DNA of 64,000 nucleotides from NCBI GenBank assembly GCA_902363675.1, contig CABJAV010000017.1, forward strand, positions 1 to 64,000, written 5' to 3'. How positions within the stretch are numbered: position 1 is the first letter of the stretch; the number at the start of each line of letters is the position of its first letter. Positions 1 through 6,881 of the stretch are shown here, in pieces. This DNA is from Lachnospiraceae bacterium (GTDB lineage Bacteria > Bacillota > Clostridia > Lachnospirales > Lachnospiraceae). The position numbers were made by a program, and so were the translations under genes. Under the pieces are notes generated by a model that saw only the letters and a program-made list of their open reading frames with translations, searched no databases and was not told the DNA's origin.

Positions 1-84
1 ATCCTCACCGATGATTGGTTCCATTGCGCATAATGTGTAATTTGTGGTATGGACATCCATGCCGATTTTTAGTATTCTTTTCAT
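1..84 (-). mobile_element. IS110-family transposase, N-terminal part (runs off window)
   Basis: The first 28 codons of a transposase read leftward off the window edge. They begin MKRILKIGMDVHTTNYTLCA, and the I-G-M-D-V-H block is the RuvC-like (DEDD) start of IS110-family transposases, with the first catalytic Asp at residue 10. An AAAGGAGA ribosome binding site lies 7 nt before the ATG at 84. IS110 elements lack terminal inverted repeats, so the element end cannot be placed from sequence alone. Whether the gene is intact depends on sequence outside the window. Confidence 0.75.
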
Positions 85-189
85 ATGAGTGATCTCCTTT
101 TGTATGCGGTAATCCCTGTTACCTTTGTTCTTATCAAACTCTAGTATACAGGTAAATCCACGTTGCTACAAATGTGGGGTCACTTCATA

Positions 190-1638
190 TTATCTAAACC
201 AAAAGTACGTCCCCTGCTTCTCGCGGATGCTGGCTGATTGTTTCGTGGCTTTGATCGACCGCAGTATTTTTTTCGTGAGCGCCGCTTCCTCGTCGGCTGT
301 CACTAACTCATAGTTTCCGTGACCCAGCTCGTTATGATCCAGCTCAACGCTTCCATCTGCCGCTACCCTGAAAGGCATTTTACTGACCACAAGCTTCTCA
401 CCTGTTTCTGGATCTATCTCGATGATCTTCATTTTTTTAGGTCTCACGGTTCTTTTCAGAAGCGTATTTACATTGACCGTCACTTCCCGGATGACCCAGT
501 CGTTTTTCGTGAGCATCTTGATCGTGGTCTTTACCTTCTTCGTGCCTGCTGCCTTTACGATCTCTGAAAGTGCTTCCCCGGAGATCTTCACATTGCCAAA
601 ACCTCTATCAAGAATTTCTGCGGTAGCTGAAGTGATCTTACCTTTGGCATTCTTCGATACATTTACCGTCACATTCAGTCCAGTTGCTTCGTTTCTGATC
701 TCGGTCTTAATCTGTACGGAACCGTCCTCTGCCCGGACTTCTGTCGTGGTCACAACTGTACCATCTTCTCTGGTTTCGGTCTTTGTCGTAGTCTTGTCCT
801 TGTTATCGTCCTGTGGCGGAGCAGTTTCAGATCCGCTGTCGGTGGAACCGCCCGATGAACTGCTGCCGGAGCTGCTGCCACTGTCCGAGCTACTGTCGGA
901 ACTGCTTCCACTGGAAGTGCCCCCATCCGAACTGCTGCCGCCGGATGATTCTTTCGTAAATGCCATCCCGACCACATCACTCATGATATGACCACCTTCT
1001 ATCGCAATCGCCCGGATCGTAGTCGTCTCTGTCAGCGTAATCGGTGTATTGTACTTCTGCGATTCATTTGTTGGCACTGTACCATCTGTTGTGTAATAAA
1101 TGATCGCACCGGGGGTCGTTGTGATCGTCACCTCCGTGCGGTCCGAAAACTTGTCAGTACCGGAGATCGTCGGAACGTCGCTGGCGCCCGGAGTTGTGAT
1201 CTCACGATTGCCAGCTGCCAAAATCGTATCGCCTGATCCAACCTCTCTGACGTGAAGATCAACCATCTGACGCGCACCAAACTTCTCTTTCGTCTGAAGC
1301 TCCTGCAATGGGTAATAATCTGTGCCATTGATACTATACTGATAGCTCATCGTATCAGTATTTACTAGATTTGTCACCTGCATAACATATACGGTAGCGC
1401 TATCGTTTGGTCCTATGACCACATCAAACGAAAGTGGTTTCTCCTGTGGCTCTGTGCCCTGATCTCCGGACTCTGCCGCCCCGGTGTTGTCGTCCGCGTA
1501 TACCGTTTCCGGCGCGAGCAATCCACCAGGTACACTCATGGATGACACGACAGCAGCTGCGGCAATCCCCAAGGTCAGGATTTTTGCTAATGATTTGCTT
1601 TGTTTTGATTTCCGTTGTTTCATTTTTCGTTGTCTCAT
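190..1638 (-). CDS. Secreted protein with chitobiase/beta-hexosaminidase C-terminal-type domain
   Basis: A 482-residue exported protein of unknown function. A very basic N-terminus and hydrophobic core (residues 17-40) are followed by a likely signal peptidase site after V46-Y-A48. Residues 153-229 form a CHB_HEX_C-type domain, recognisable from the IIYYTTDGTVPT core followed by TTTIRAIAIEGG. Residues 230-275 are an almost pure Ser/Gly linker. The C-terminal 200 residues contain repeated charged beta-like sequence (TKTETREDGTVVTTTEVRAE) that I cannot assign. No LPxTG or C-terminal membrane anchor is visible, so it is secreted or held non-covalently. The start is supported by AAAGGAGG about 8 nt upstream. 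It stands alone between mobile-element remnants. Confidence 0.8.
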   Translation of the reverse strand: MRQRKMKQRKSKQSKSLAKILTLGIAAAAVVSSMSVPGGLLAPETVYADDNTGAAESGDQGTEPQEKPLSFDVVIGPNDSATVYVMQVTNLVNTDTMSYQYSINGTDYYPLQELQTKEKFGARQMVDLHVREVGSGDTILAAGNREITTPGASDVPTISGTDKFSDRTEVTITTTPGAIIYYTTDGTVPTNESQKYNTPITLTETTTIRAIAIEGGHIMSDVVGMAFTKESSGGSSSDGGTSSGSSSDSSSDSGSSSGSSSSGGSTDSGSETAPPQDDNKDKTTTKTETREDGTVVTTTEVRAEDGSVQIKTEIRNEATGLNVTVNVSKNAKGKITSATAEILDRGFGNVKISGEALSEIVKAAGTKKVKTTIKMLTKNDWVIREVTVNVNTLLKRTVRPKKMKIIEIDPETGEKLVVSKMPFRVAADGSVELDHNELGHGNYELVTADEEAALTKKILRSIKATKQSASIREKQGTYFWFR

Positions 1639-1703
1639 TCGTCGATTCCTCCTTTTACTGATGCTGTTATTAGGCGTTTGCGAAACTATTTTTATTATCT
1701 GGG

Positions 1704-1934
1704 CTACCTAGCTGTGGGCGCAGTTGCATTCTGATCAAGCTGCTTGGGATTTTCTCTGTTAATCCGATCTACAATATAATTGATAGAATCTTTGATGTTA
1801 GCTGCATTGATAGGATTGTTCGTCTTAGAAGTAAATACCAGATCCTCAAATCTTTCTCTCGGAGAAAACCGAGTCGCAATGTCTTTATGGTATGTTCTCT
1901 GATATATAAGCACATCATGCACTTTCTTAATCAT
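1704..1934 (-). pseudogene. Tyrosine recombinase (integrase) fragment
   Basis: A 76-codon open stretch resembling the middle part of conjugative-element or phage integrases. Residues 20-62 (FSPRERFEDLVFTSKTNNPI, then NYIVDRINRE) match the region between the catalytic Arg block and the H-x-x-R block. No catalytic Arg or Tyr segment is present and no ribosome binding site precedes it. It is read as a remnant of a former integrated element next to the secreted-protein gene. The family assignment is from residue pattern only. Confidence 0.5.
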
Positions 1935-1983
1935 TGGAATCTTGCGAAATCCTGCATATTTATTTTACCCATACAATTTTCTC

Positions 1984-2024
1984 CAAAAAAATATGGAGAA
2001 GATTATATGTCTCTCTTCTCCATA
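1984..2024 (-). terminator. Rho-independent terminator, minus strand
   Basis: An 11-bp perfect inverted repeat (TATGGAGAAGA / TCTTCTCCATA, 1992-2002 and 2014-2024) is followed on the minus strand by a run of seven T. It lies downstream of the holin-like toxin gene and could be the true 3' end of the toxin mRNA if that transcript reads through the hairpin at 2168-2201. This would give an mRNA of roughly 360 nt covering the whole antisense RNA gene. Confidence 0.65.
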
Positions 2025-2090
2025 AATGTATCATGTTTATCACTTAATGTCTACGGCTTTTAAGCTAGGGAAACGCATCCTAACTGCTCC

Positions 2091-2119
2091 TTGACTTTTT
2101 CGCCTTCTTTTTCTATAAT
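2091..2119 (+). promoter_or_regulatory. Strong sigma-A promoter for plus-strand small RNA
   Basis: TTGACT (2091-2096) and a perfect TATAAT (2114-2119) are separated by exactly 17 bp. It points toward the terminator hairpin at 2168-2204 with no coding sequence between, as expected for a regulatory RNA. A 10-bp exact inverted repeat (GTCTACGGCT 2049-2058, AGCCGTAGAC 2135-2144) brackets it. Confidence 0.75.
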
Positions 2120-2125
2120 AAAGAC

Positions 2126-2204
2126 AACAAGGGAAGCCGTAGACGGTTTGCCTATGAACAGTTACATAAATAACCGCATCTTTGGCGAAGGGCGGTTATT
2201 TTTT
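2126..2204 (+). ncRNA. Putative antitoxin antisense RNA (type I toxin-antitoxin)
   Basis: The predicted transcript of about 80 nt starts 6-7 nt after the TATAAT at 2114-2119 and stops at the hairpin 2168-2201 with its T6 tail. It is convergent with the mRNA for the 28-residue hydrophobic peptide and overlaps its 3' end, so the two RNAs are complementary there. Its 5' part (AGGGAAGCCGTAGACGGTTT, 2130-2149) closely copies the 5' part of the toxin mRNA in the same sense. This layout resembles par-type loci (Fst/RNA II) and other Firmicute type I systems. Function is inferred from architecture. Confidence 0.6.
2168..2204. terminator. Shared bidirectional terminator of toxin and antisense RNA
   Basis: A 10-bp perfect stem (AAATAACCGC 2168-2177 with GCGGTTATTT 2192-2201) has a 14-nt loop. 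On the plus strand it runs into T6 at 2199-2204, an excellent terminator. On the minus strand only ATTT follows, so termination of the toxin mRNA here should be leakier. The toxin stop codon (2196-2198) lies inside the right arm. Confidence 0.7.
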
Positions 2205-2282
2205 ATGTCCAATCTGAATTACCAGACTGATGACAGCGACGAGCAATAAACAAAATTGAAACAATTCTGAATATGTAATCAT
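2196..2282 (-). CDS. Putative holin-like toxin, 28-residue membrane peptide
   Basis: A 28-codon gene of the putative holin-like toxin (Hol-Tox) type. It opens MITYSELFQF, continues into one membrane helix (CLLLVAVISLVIQI) and ends in a short basic tail GHKK. The ribosome binding site AAGGAGGG lies about 10 nt before the ATG at 2282, and a consensus promoter sits 65 nt upstream. A convergent antisense RNA overlaps the 3' end, so it is read as the toxin of a type I toxin-antitoxin module acting on the cell's own membrane. The mRNA 5' region carries GGCGGTT, which can pair with AACCGCC in its own 3' hairpin, a long-range fold typical of translationally silent type I toxin mRNAs. Toxicity is inferred. 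Confidence 0.7.
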   Translation of the reverse strand: MITYSELFQFCLLLVAVISLVIQIGHKK

Positions 2283-2347
2283 GGCTAAAAACCCTCCTTC
2301 GTGAGGGCAAACCGCCTACCGTTTCTGCTTCCCTATGTTGTGACGAC

Positions 2348-2376
2348 AGTATAACAGATTTCGGCATGATGTGCAA
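2348..2376 (-). promoter_or_regulatory. Promoter of holin-like toxin mRNA
   Basis: On the minus strand TTGCAC (2371-2376) and TATACT (2348-2353) are separated by 17 bp. Predicted transcription starts near 2341, about 60 nt before the toxin ATG. This leader contains AGGGAAGC and GGTAGGCGGTTTGCC, the same motifs found at the 5' end of the opposing small RNA. Confidence 0.7.
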
Positions 2377-2724
2377 GAACAAGTGTTCCTGCCAGATACC
2401 AAGAGCCCGGTATGAAAGACACCCATTCGCCTGCACTGGCTTCCCCAAACGCATCTTGCAGATAAGTATATGGTATTCTTCTTTCATTTCAGGCTTATAA
2501 AGTGCTTCTCCATACATATAGTCTACCTGTTGTCCATACTGTTTACAACCATTCGCTATTGCATATGCTAATTTGCTCTCACAAAATACACTTCTTCCTA
2601 AAACAGATGGTGATAATTGTCTGTCCAGAATGAGCCTTAATCCTTCCTCCCTCGTCCTTTCAAATCCAGGGCAGAAAAACAGCTTACCTTTGCTGTCATA
2701 TTGTCCATTCCAATCCCTCTCGTA
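2370..2724 (-). pseudogene. Unrecognised gene remnant cut by the toxin-antitoxin locus
   Basis: An open frame without a start codon runs leftward from an in-frame TAG at 2725-2727. It has protein-like composition (YERDWNGQYDSKGKLFFC, later SVFCESKLAYAIANGCKQYG and KEEYHILICKMRLGKPVQAN). The frame stays open to 2203 through the toxin promoter and in another phase across the toxin gene, where the sequence stops looking like protein. I do not recognise the family. It is probably a 5'-truncated gene whose 3' end was replaced when the toxin-antitoxin module inserted. Confidence 0.35.
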
Positions 2725-2811
2725 CTACCCAAATAGTATTTTTGCCACACCATTCTATTTCAGCGTATGAATATCCTCAACCTACGGAGAGTAGAGTTCG
2801 AATTTGCTCAT

Positions 2812-3567
2812 TTATTTTTCCATCCCATCCAGAAGCTTTATAAATCTTTTATCATTCATCTGCTCATTCGTGACATATTCTCCGTTATAAAACAATGCAT
2901 AGGTTGTAACCGGTGTCGGAGCATTCTGCGCTTCTTCTTTCGTTTCCAGTCTGATTGCCTGAAACGGAACCTCTCTTTCCTTGGCAACTTCAAGAAGCAT
3001 CGGAACATATTTTGCATTAAACGGACATTGATCGGTATAGTACAATACATAGCCTGCCTGCTCAATGTGTGGATGCTTCGCACACTCCTTAAATTCAGGC
3101 TTAGCCGCATCCAAAGAAAAAGGCAGATACCAGAGCTGAATACCATTATCTGCTTCATCACAGACTGTAAAGTCCTTATATTTCAGGAACTTCGGGTCTG
3201 CCAGAAAAGGCTTTTTCTTGGCGGCTGACAGGATACAGATTCCCTTTTTCCCCTTTGCTTTGCTGTCTTCTATACAGGCATTCAGTAAATCAGTCGAATA
3301 ACCATTGCCTTTGAAAGAACCAGCCACCCACAAACAGTCAATATACATATAACCCTCTGCCATGATTGGATTCCATGCATTTTCTGCCGGAATATACTCG
3401 ATAAAGCATTTTCCACGCTCTATACTCTTGAGAAATACCAATCCATCATCAAATCGCTCTTTCAGCCAGTTTTTCTTTGATATTACCTGTATATCCTTGT
3501 TGCTTGAAATCGCACAACAGATATGCTCTTTTTCAATATTTTCTTTCGTCACTCTTATATATTCCAT
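2812..3567 (-). CDS. GNAT N-acetyltransferase with C-terminal YoaP domain
   Basis: A 251-residue GNAT-fold acetyltransferase. Residues 1-140 hold the acyl-CoA-binding fold, with the signature W80-V-A-G-S-F-K-G-N-G-Y-S as the pyrophosphate loop region. The last 55 residues match the YoaP-type extension found on a subgroup of clostridial and bacillary acetyltransferases. A conserved YYTDQCPFNAKY segment near residue 177 contains a Cys and resembles a thioredoxin-like strand. The ATG is preceded by TAGGAGGAAATCC. The substrate is unknown. It is a single gene among accessory remnants. Confidence 0.75.
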   Translation of the reverse strand: MEYIRVTKENIEKEHICCAISSNKDIQVISKKNWLKERFDDGLVFLKSIERGKCFIEYIPAENAWNPIMAEGYMYIDCLWVAGSFKGNGYSTDLLNACIEDSKAKGKKGICILSAAKKKPFLADPKFLKYKDFTVCDEADNGIQLWYLPFSLDAAKPEFKECAKHPHIEQAGYVLYYTDQCPFNAKYVPMLLEVAKEREVPFQAIRLETKEEAQNAPTPVTTYALFYNGEYVTNEQMNDKRFIKLLDGMEK

Positions 3568-3650
3568 GGATTTCCTCCTACTTATTCTTAAAGTTTAAAA
3601 ATGCTGCTGTTGATAATAATCTCTCCGTCATTTTGTATCCTATTTCATTC

Positions 3651-4208
3651 CTATTCAATGCTTATCCCCAAAATCAAATAACGTACAACCGGAATTTTCT
3701 CTATCAGCACAGCTACTAAAGGCGTGAAGAGATATTCTGCAAATGCAACAATAACATACTGCACACCTATAGCCAGCTCTGTCTTTTGCAATAATGATAA
3801 GGCAATCAGAATTACCGGAATATGCAGAATATAGACTGGAAAACTGATTTTTCCAAGCCATTCTGTAACCGCATTTTTCTTATCACCATAGGCTGCAAAC
3901 ATTCCAAATATTGCAAGAATCATACAATATGTAAAGAGATTGGCATACCAGGTACTAAGCAGGCTGCTGTGACCGTAGTAGATACCATAAGCCCTGTAAA
4001 TGAAATATACTCCAGATACGACTGCTGCAAGTGTGCTTACAAAGCGCCATTTCTTCAACACTTCAATCACAATATCCTGCGAGAAAACATAATATCCAAG
4101 TAAGAAAGCAGCTGTATAGATTCCAAAGCGGTAAGATTCAACTATCTCTCCATCTATTCCATACATTTTCTTAAATACATCAAGATCTGCCTGACCCTTA
4201 ATCAGCAT
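3651..4208 (-). pseudogene. Acyltransferase 3 family membrane protein, C-terminal half only
   Basis: From about residue 26 onward (YRFGIYTAAFLLGYYVF...) the 185-residue frame is the C-terminal half of an acyltransferase-3 (OafA/YrhL-type) integral membrane protein, with four to five hydrophobic helices and the family's ISFPVYILHIP block near residue 127. The N-terminal catalytic half with the conserved His is missing. The first 25 residues (LIKGQADLDVFKKMYGIDGE) are soluble in character and do not belong to the family. They continue in frame from the small reading frame upstream if one T is removed at 4239-4242. No ribosome binding site precedes the ATG. It is read as a chimeric pseudogene. 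Confidence 0.55.
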
Positions 4209-4239
4209 AACCTCTTCTATCTTACCTGTATGAATGTCC

Positions 4240-4338
4240 TTAAAACTTCACAACTTCCGGTTCATGTGTAAATGATGAAAAGGTTGGTGTTGCATTCTTA
4301 AAATAGAACGCCTCTGTGTTTCCCACTTTTACTGCCAT
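4240..4338 (-). pseudogene. Start of a broken gene of unknown family (32 codons)
   Basis: An ATG at 4338 has a good GGAGG site upstream and encodes 32 residues beginning MAVKVGNTEAFYFKNATPTF before TAA at 4240-4242. Removing one T from the TTTT just before the stop restores a frame that continues KDIHTGKIEEV into the first 25 residues of the next open frame. This looks like a single-base frameshift in a gene whose remainder is fused to an acyltransferase piece. It starts 10 nt after the 4349-5191 gene, so both were probably one operon. Confidence 0.4.
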
Positions 4339-4348
4339 GTTTTGCCTC

Positions 4349-5191
4349 CTACATCAGGAAATTCTCCCAAAATTCTTTTGAATCCGGGATTGATAATGCA
4401 TCCTCTTTATCAAACTGCGCAAGATACTCCTGTACTTTCTGTGCATCCTGCGAATTTTTGTAAGTCAATTCCCAATGGCTTATGATCTGACCATCCTTGC
4501 ATTTATTGCTCACGATCCCCTGCTCTGTAAATGCCGTGATCGTCCAGACATCTTTGTCCTCGTCGCTTTTGGAAACACTCGCATATTCCGTAATTCCATC
4601 ACTTTCTCTTACGCCACTTGTCGTTTCCCCGGTAAGCATGACTTCCTGATACTTTGACATTGCCATGCTTTCCATCTCCTGTGCGCGTTTTGCAACACGA
4701 AGAATCGTCTGATCATCCGTTTGCAGCAATTTCGTCCAGTTTTTTTCGTGCTTGACTTCTTCCCCTGTAGAAACCTCGTTTCGTTCGTCTCCACTGCCTG
4801 CCACCACGTCCCCGGAACCGCCTGCTGCCACATTAAGCGCCGCTGCGGAAGCGGCAGTCGTTTTCATAGCAGAATCAGCCTCTGCCGCGGCTTTTTTAGC
4901 GGCTTCCTCTTGCAATTCTTCCTGCAGCTTCAGCCGTTCCTTAAAGGCATCGATATATTGATCCATGCCTTCAAGCATCTTGTCCCACTCTTCATCCGTC
5001 ATATCGCGCCAATCCGTGTCTTCCCGCAATTTCTGCGCGGTAATCTCATGTGCTTCCTGATATTTCTTCATAACTTCGGAAATATCCGTCTTTTCTGTTT
5101 CCGCATCGGATGAATCTTTTTTGCTTTTGGTAAACACATCATAATTCTGATAGCTTTGATTACCAAAAGGATTCACTTGTGCAATACTCAT
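4349..5191 (-). CDS. Hypothetical protein with coiled-coil/Ala-rich centre
   Basis: A 280-residue protein without signal peptide or membrane helix; I do not recognise a family. From the N-terminus (MSIAQVNPFGNQSYQNYDVF) it has an acidic helical segment (residues 25-110), an Ala/Gly-rich stretch (about 110-145), and a C-terminal alpha/beta region ending in SKEFWENFLM. The start at 5191 is preferred over an upstream ATG at 5224 because AAAGGAGA lies 5 nt before it. It is transcribed toward the 32-codon fragment, and no promoter was identified. Cytoplasmic location is inferred from composition only. Confidence 0.6.
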   Translation of the reverse strand: MSIAQVNPFGNQSYQNYDVFTKSKKDSSDAETEKTDISEVMKKYQEAHEITAQKLREDTDWRDMTDEEWDKMLEGMDQYIDAFKERLKLQEELQEEAAKKAAAEADSAMKTTAASAAALNVAAGGSGDVVAGSGDERNEVSTGEEVKHEKNWTKLLQTDDQTILRVAKRAQEMESMAMSKYQEVMLTGETTSGVRESDGITEYASVSKSDEDKDVWTITAFTEQGIVSNKCKDGQIISHWELTYKNSQDAQKVQEYLAQFDKEDALSIPDSKEFWENFLM

Positions 5192-5273
5192 TTTTCTCCT
5201 TTCCGCGGTCAATCTGTCAGTCATGACCGCACCGCTGTCCGGAAAGGTCCCAGCGGTAATAAGTAATTATTTG

Positions 5274-5315
5274 CAAAAAAAGCACTGTACCTCAATAATT
5301 TTGAGATACAATGCT
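5274..5315 (-). terminator. Rho-independent terminator after DUF6483 gene
   Basis: An imperfect 15-bp stem (AGCACTGTACCTCAA 5281-5295 with TTGAGATACAATGCT 5301-5315, 5-nt loop) is followed on the minus strand by seven T. It separates the DUF6483 gene from the hypothetical gene at 4349-5191. Confidence 0.8.
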
Positions 5316-5374
5316 TCCATGCTTCTATTATATCGGCACATATTGTAGACTTCTTTAATGTTCTATCACAATAT

Positions 5375-5755
5375 TTAATCCAAACCTTCCCCAAGCACTC
5401 CCATTCCCTTGCGGTCTGCAAGACTCTGCGCGCCTTCCTTTACCTCGTCTCTGCTGTAATCATGTGTCTCAAGGAATTCTTCCGGCAGTTCGTTCAGATA
5501 ATCATAAAACCCCAAAGCCACCTCGAATGTTCCTTCTTCATCACGGTCCAGTTCCTCATATAATCTGTTTTCCGCCTCATTGATCTTTCCAGCATCCACC
5601 ATTGCAATCAGGCGCGCATACAAACTGTCTGCTGCCGTATAATTGTCTTCCTGCTGGTATTCATAAGTCGCTGTATTTTTTCCAAATAAAATTTTAGCAA
5701 GCATGCGTGTCATATCACGCACCTGCCGCATAATAAAATCATTTTCGTATGCCAT
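5375..5755 (-). CDS. DUF6483 family protein
   Basis: A 126-residue soluble, acidic helical protein matching the DUF6483 family of Lachnospiraceae. The N-terminal block AYENDFIMRQVRDMTRMLAK is the family's recognisable start, followed by helical pairs (residues 45-100) of TPR-like appearance. Function is unknown. The start is supported by GGAGG 9 nt upstream. It is a single-gene transcript, divergent from the LysR regulator, with its own terminator at 5274-5315. Confidence 0.75.
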   Translation of the reverse strand: MAYENDFIMRQVRDMTRMLAKILFGKNTATYEYQQEDNYTAADSLYARLIAMVDAGKINEAENRLYEELDRDEEGTFEVALGFYDYLNELPEEFLETHDYSRDEVKEGAQSLADRKGMGVLGEGLD

Positions 5756-5845
5756 AGTTTCTATCCTCCAGATATATTTTACATTTTACCACACAAGCTT
5801 AGACAACACTAGGAATTTTTCGTTTTATCGTGTAATCCCGCAAAT

Positions 5846-5874
5846 TTGACAATTATATACAAAATATTTATCAT
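5846..5874 (+). promoter_or_regulatory. Promoter of LysR-type regulator
   Basis: TTGACA (5846-5851) and TATCAT (5869-5874) are separated by 17 bp on the plus strand. Predicted transcription starts near 5881, about 25 nt before the ATG at 5906. This rules out translation starting at 5846, where the -35 box lies. Confidence 0.65.
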
Positions 5875-5905
5875 AAAAACAAAAGTGCAAAGGGCGGGTA
5901 TTTTC

Positions 5906-6808
5906 ATGACTCTTCAACAATTAAAATACATTGTAACCGTAGCGGAAACCGGAACCATTACCGAAGCCGCAAACCAATTATACATTTCCCAGCCAAGCCT
6001 GACAAATGCCATCCATGAACTGGAAAAAGAAATGCATATCACGATTTTCCATCGCTCAAATAAAGGAATCTGTCTCTCAAAAGAAGGGGAAGATTTTTTA
6101 GGATATGCCAGACAGGTATTAGAACAGGCTTCTATCCTAGAGGACAAATATAAGAAAAACAATGGTGGAAAAAAGAAATTTTGTGTTTCCACACAGCACT
6201 ACTCTTTTGCGGTCAATGCTTTTGTGGATCTGATTCAGGAATATGGACAGGAAGAATATGATTTCAGTCTGCGCGAAACACAGACCTATGAAATTATTGA
6301 AGATGTTGCTCATATGCGAAGTGAAATTGGCATTTTGTTTTTCAATGAATTCAACGAAAACGTACTGCAGAAAATTCTAAAATCCAATGATTTGAAATTT
6401 CACGAGCTTTATGTTGCCAAGCCACATGTATTTCTCAGCATTCATCATCCACTTGCGCAAAAATCTGTCATCACAAACGAAGAGCTTCAGGAATATCCAT
6501 ATCTTTCTTTTGAACAGGGAGAACATAACTCTTTTTATTTTTCAGAAGAGATCTTTTCTCCTTCCGAACGAAAGAAAAATATACGTGTACGTGACCGGGC
6601 AACCCTGTTCAATCTTCTGATTGGATTGAATGGTTATACGGTGTGCAGTGGTATCATTGACGAAAAGCTGAATGGAAGTGACATTATTGCTGTTCCACTG
6701 GCTGATGAAAGTGAAATGCATATCGGCTATATTACCCACTGCAAAGGCCTGCTCAGCCGTCTTGGTGAAACCTATCTCGCTGCACTGCACAAGTACCTCC
6801 TGTCATAA
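5906..6808 (+). CDS. LysR-family transcriptional regulator
   Basis: A 300-residue LysR regulator, the normal family length. Residues 1-60 form the winged helix-turn-helix (TGTITEAANQLYISQPSLTN as recognition region, then IFHRSNKGICLSKEG), and residues 85-295 the periplasmic-binding-like effector domain. The start at 5906 is chosen over 5846 because the promoter's -35 box overlaps the latter and LysR proteins begin at MTLQQLKY. It is the only plus-strand protein gene in the core of the window and converges on gltD. It could act on glutamate synthase as GltC does in Bacillus, but GltC is divergent from gltA, so this is not claimed. Effector unknown. Confidence 0.9.
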   Translation: MTLQQLKYIVTVAETGTITEAANQLYISQPSLTNAIHELEKEMHITIFHRSNKGICLSKEGEDFLGYARQVLEQASILEDKYKKNNGGKKKFCVSTQHYSFAVNAFVDLIQEYGQEEYDFSLRETQTYEIIEDVAHMRSEIGILFFNEFNENVLQKILKSNDLKFHELYVAKPHVFLSIHHPLAQKSVITNEELQEYPYLSFEQGEHNSFYFSEEIFSPSERKKNIRVRDRATLFNLLIGLNGYTVCSGIIDEKLNGSDIIAVPLADESEMHIGYITHCKGLLSRLGETYLAALHKYLLS

Positions 6809-6816
6809 GGAGGTAC
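6793..6816 (+). terminator. Hairpin at end of LysR gene
   Basis: An 8-bp perfect stem (GTACCTCC 6793-6800 with GGAGGTAC 6809-6816) has the LysR stop codon in its loop. No T-run follows on the plus strand, so it is a weak terminator candidate between two convergent genes. Confidence 0.3.
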
Positions 6817-6881
6817 CCGCACACTAATTGAAACAGCTTTTCGCTTTCTATATGATTCGTTTCATTTGTTTATAACAATTA

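Noticed and set aside
422..991. 189-codon plus-strand frame opposite the secreted protein
   Set aside because: It mirrors a well-supported minus-strand gene with signal peptide and domain; the plus-strand translation is Leu/Ser-rich shadow sequence without a ribosome binding site.
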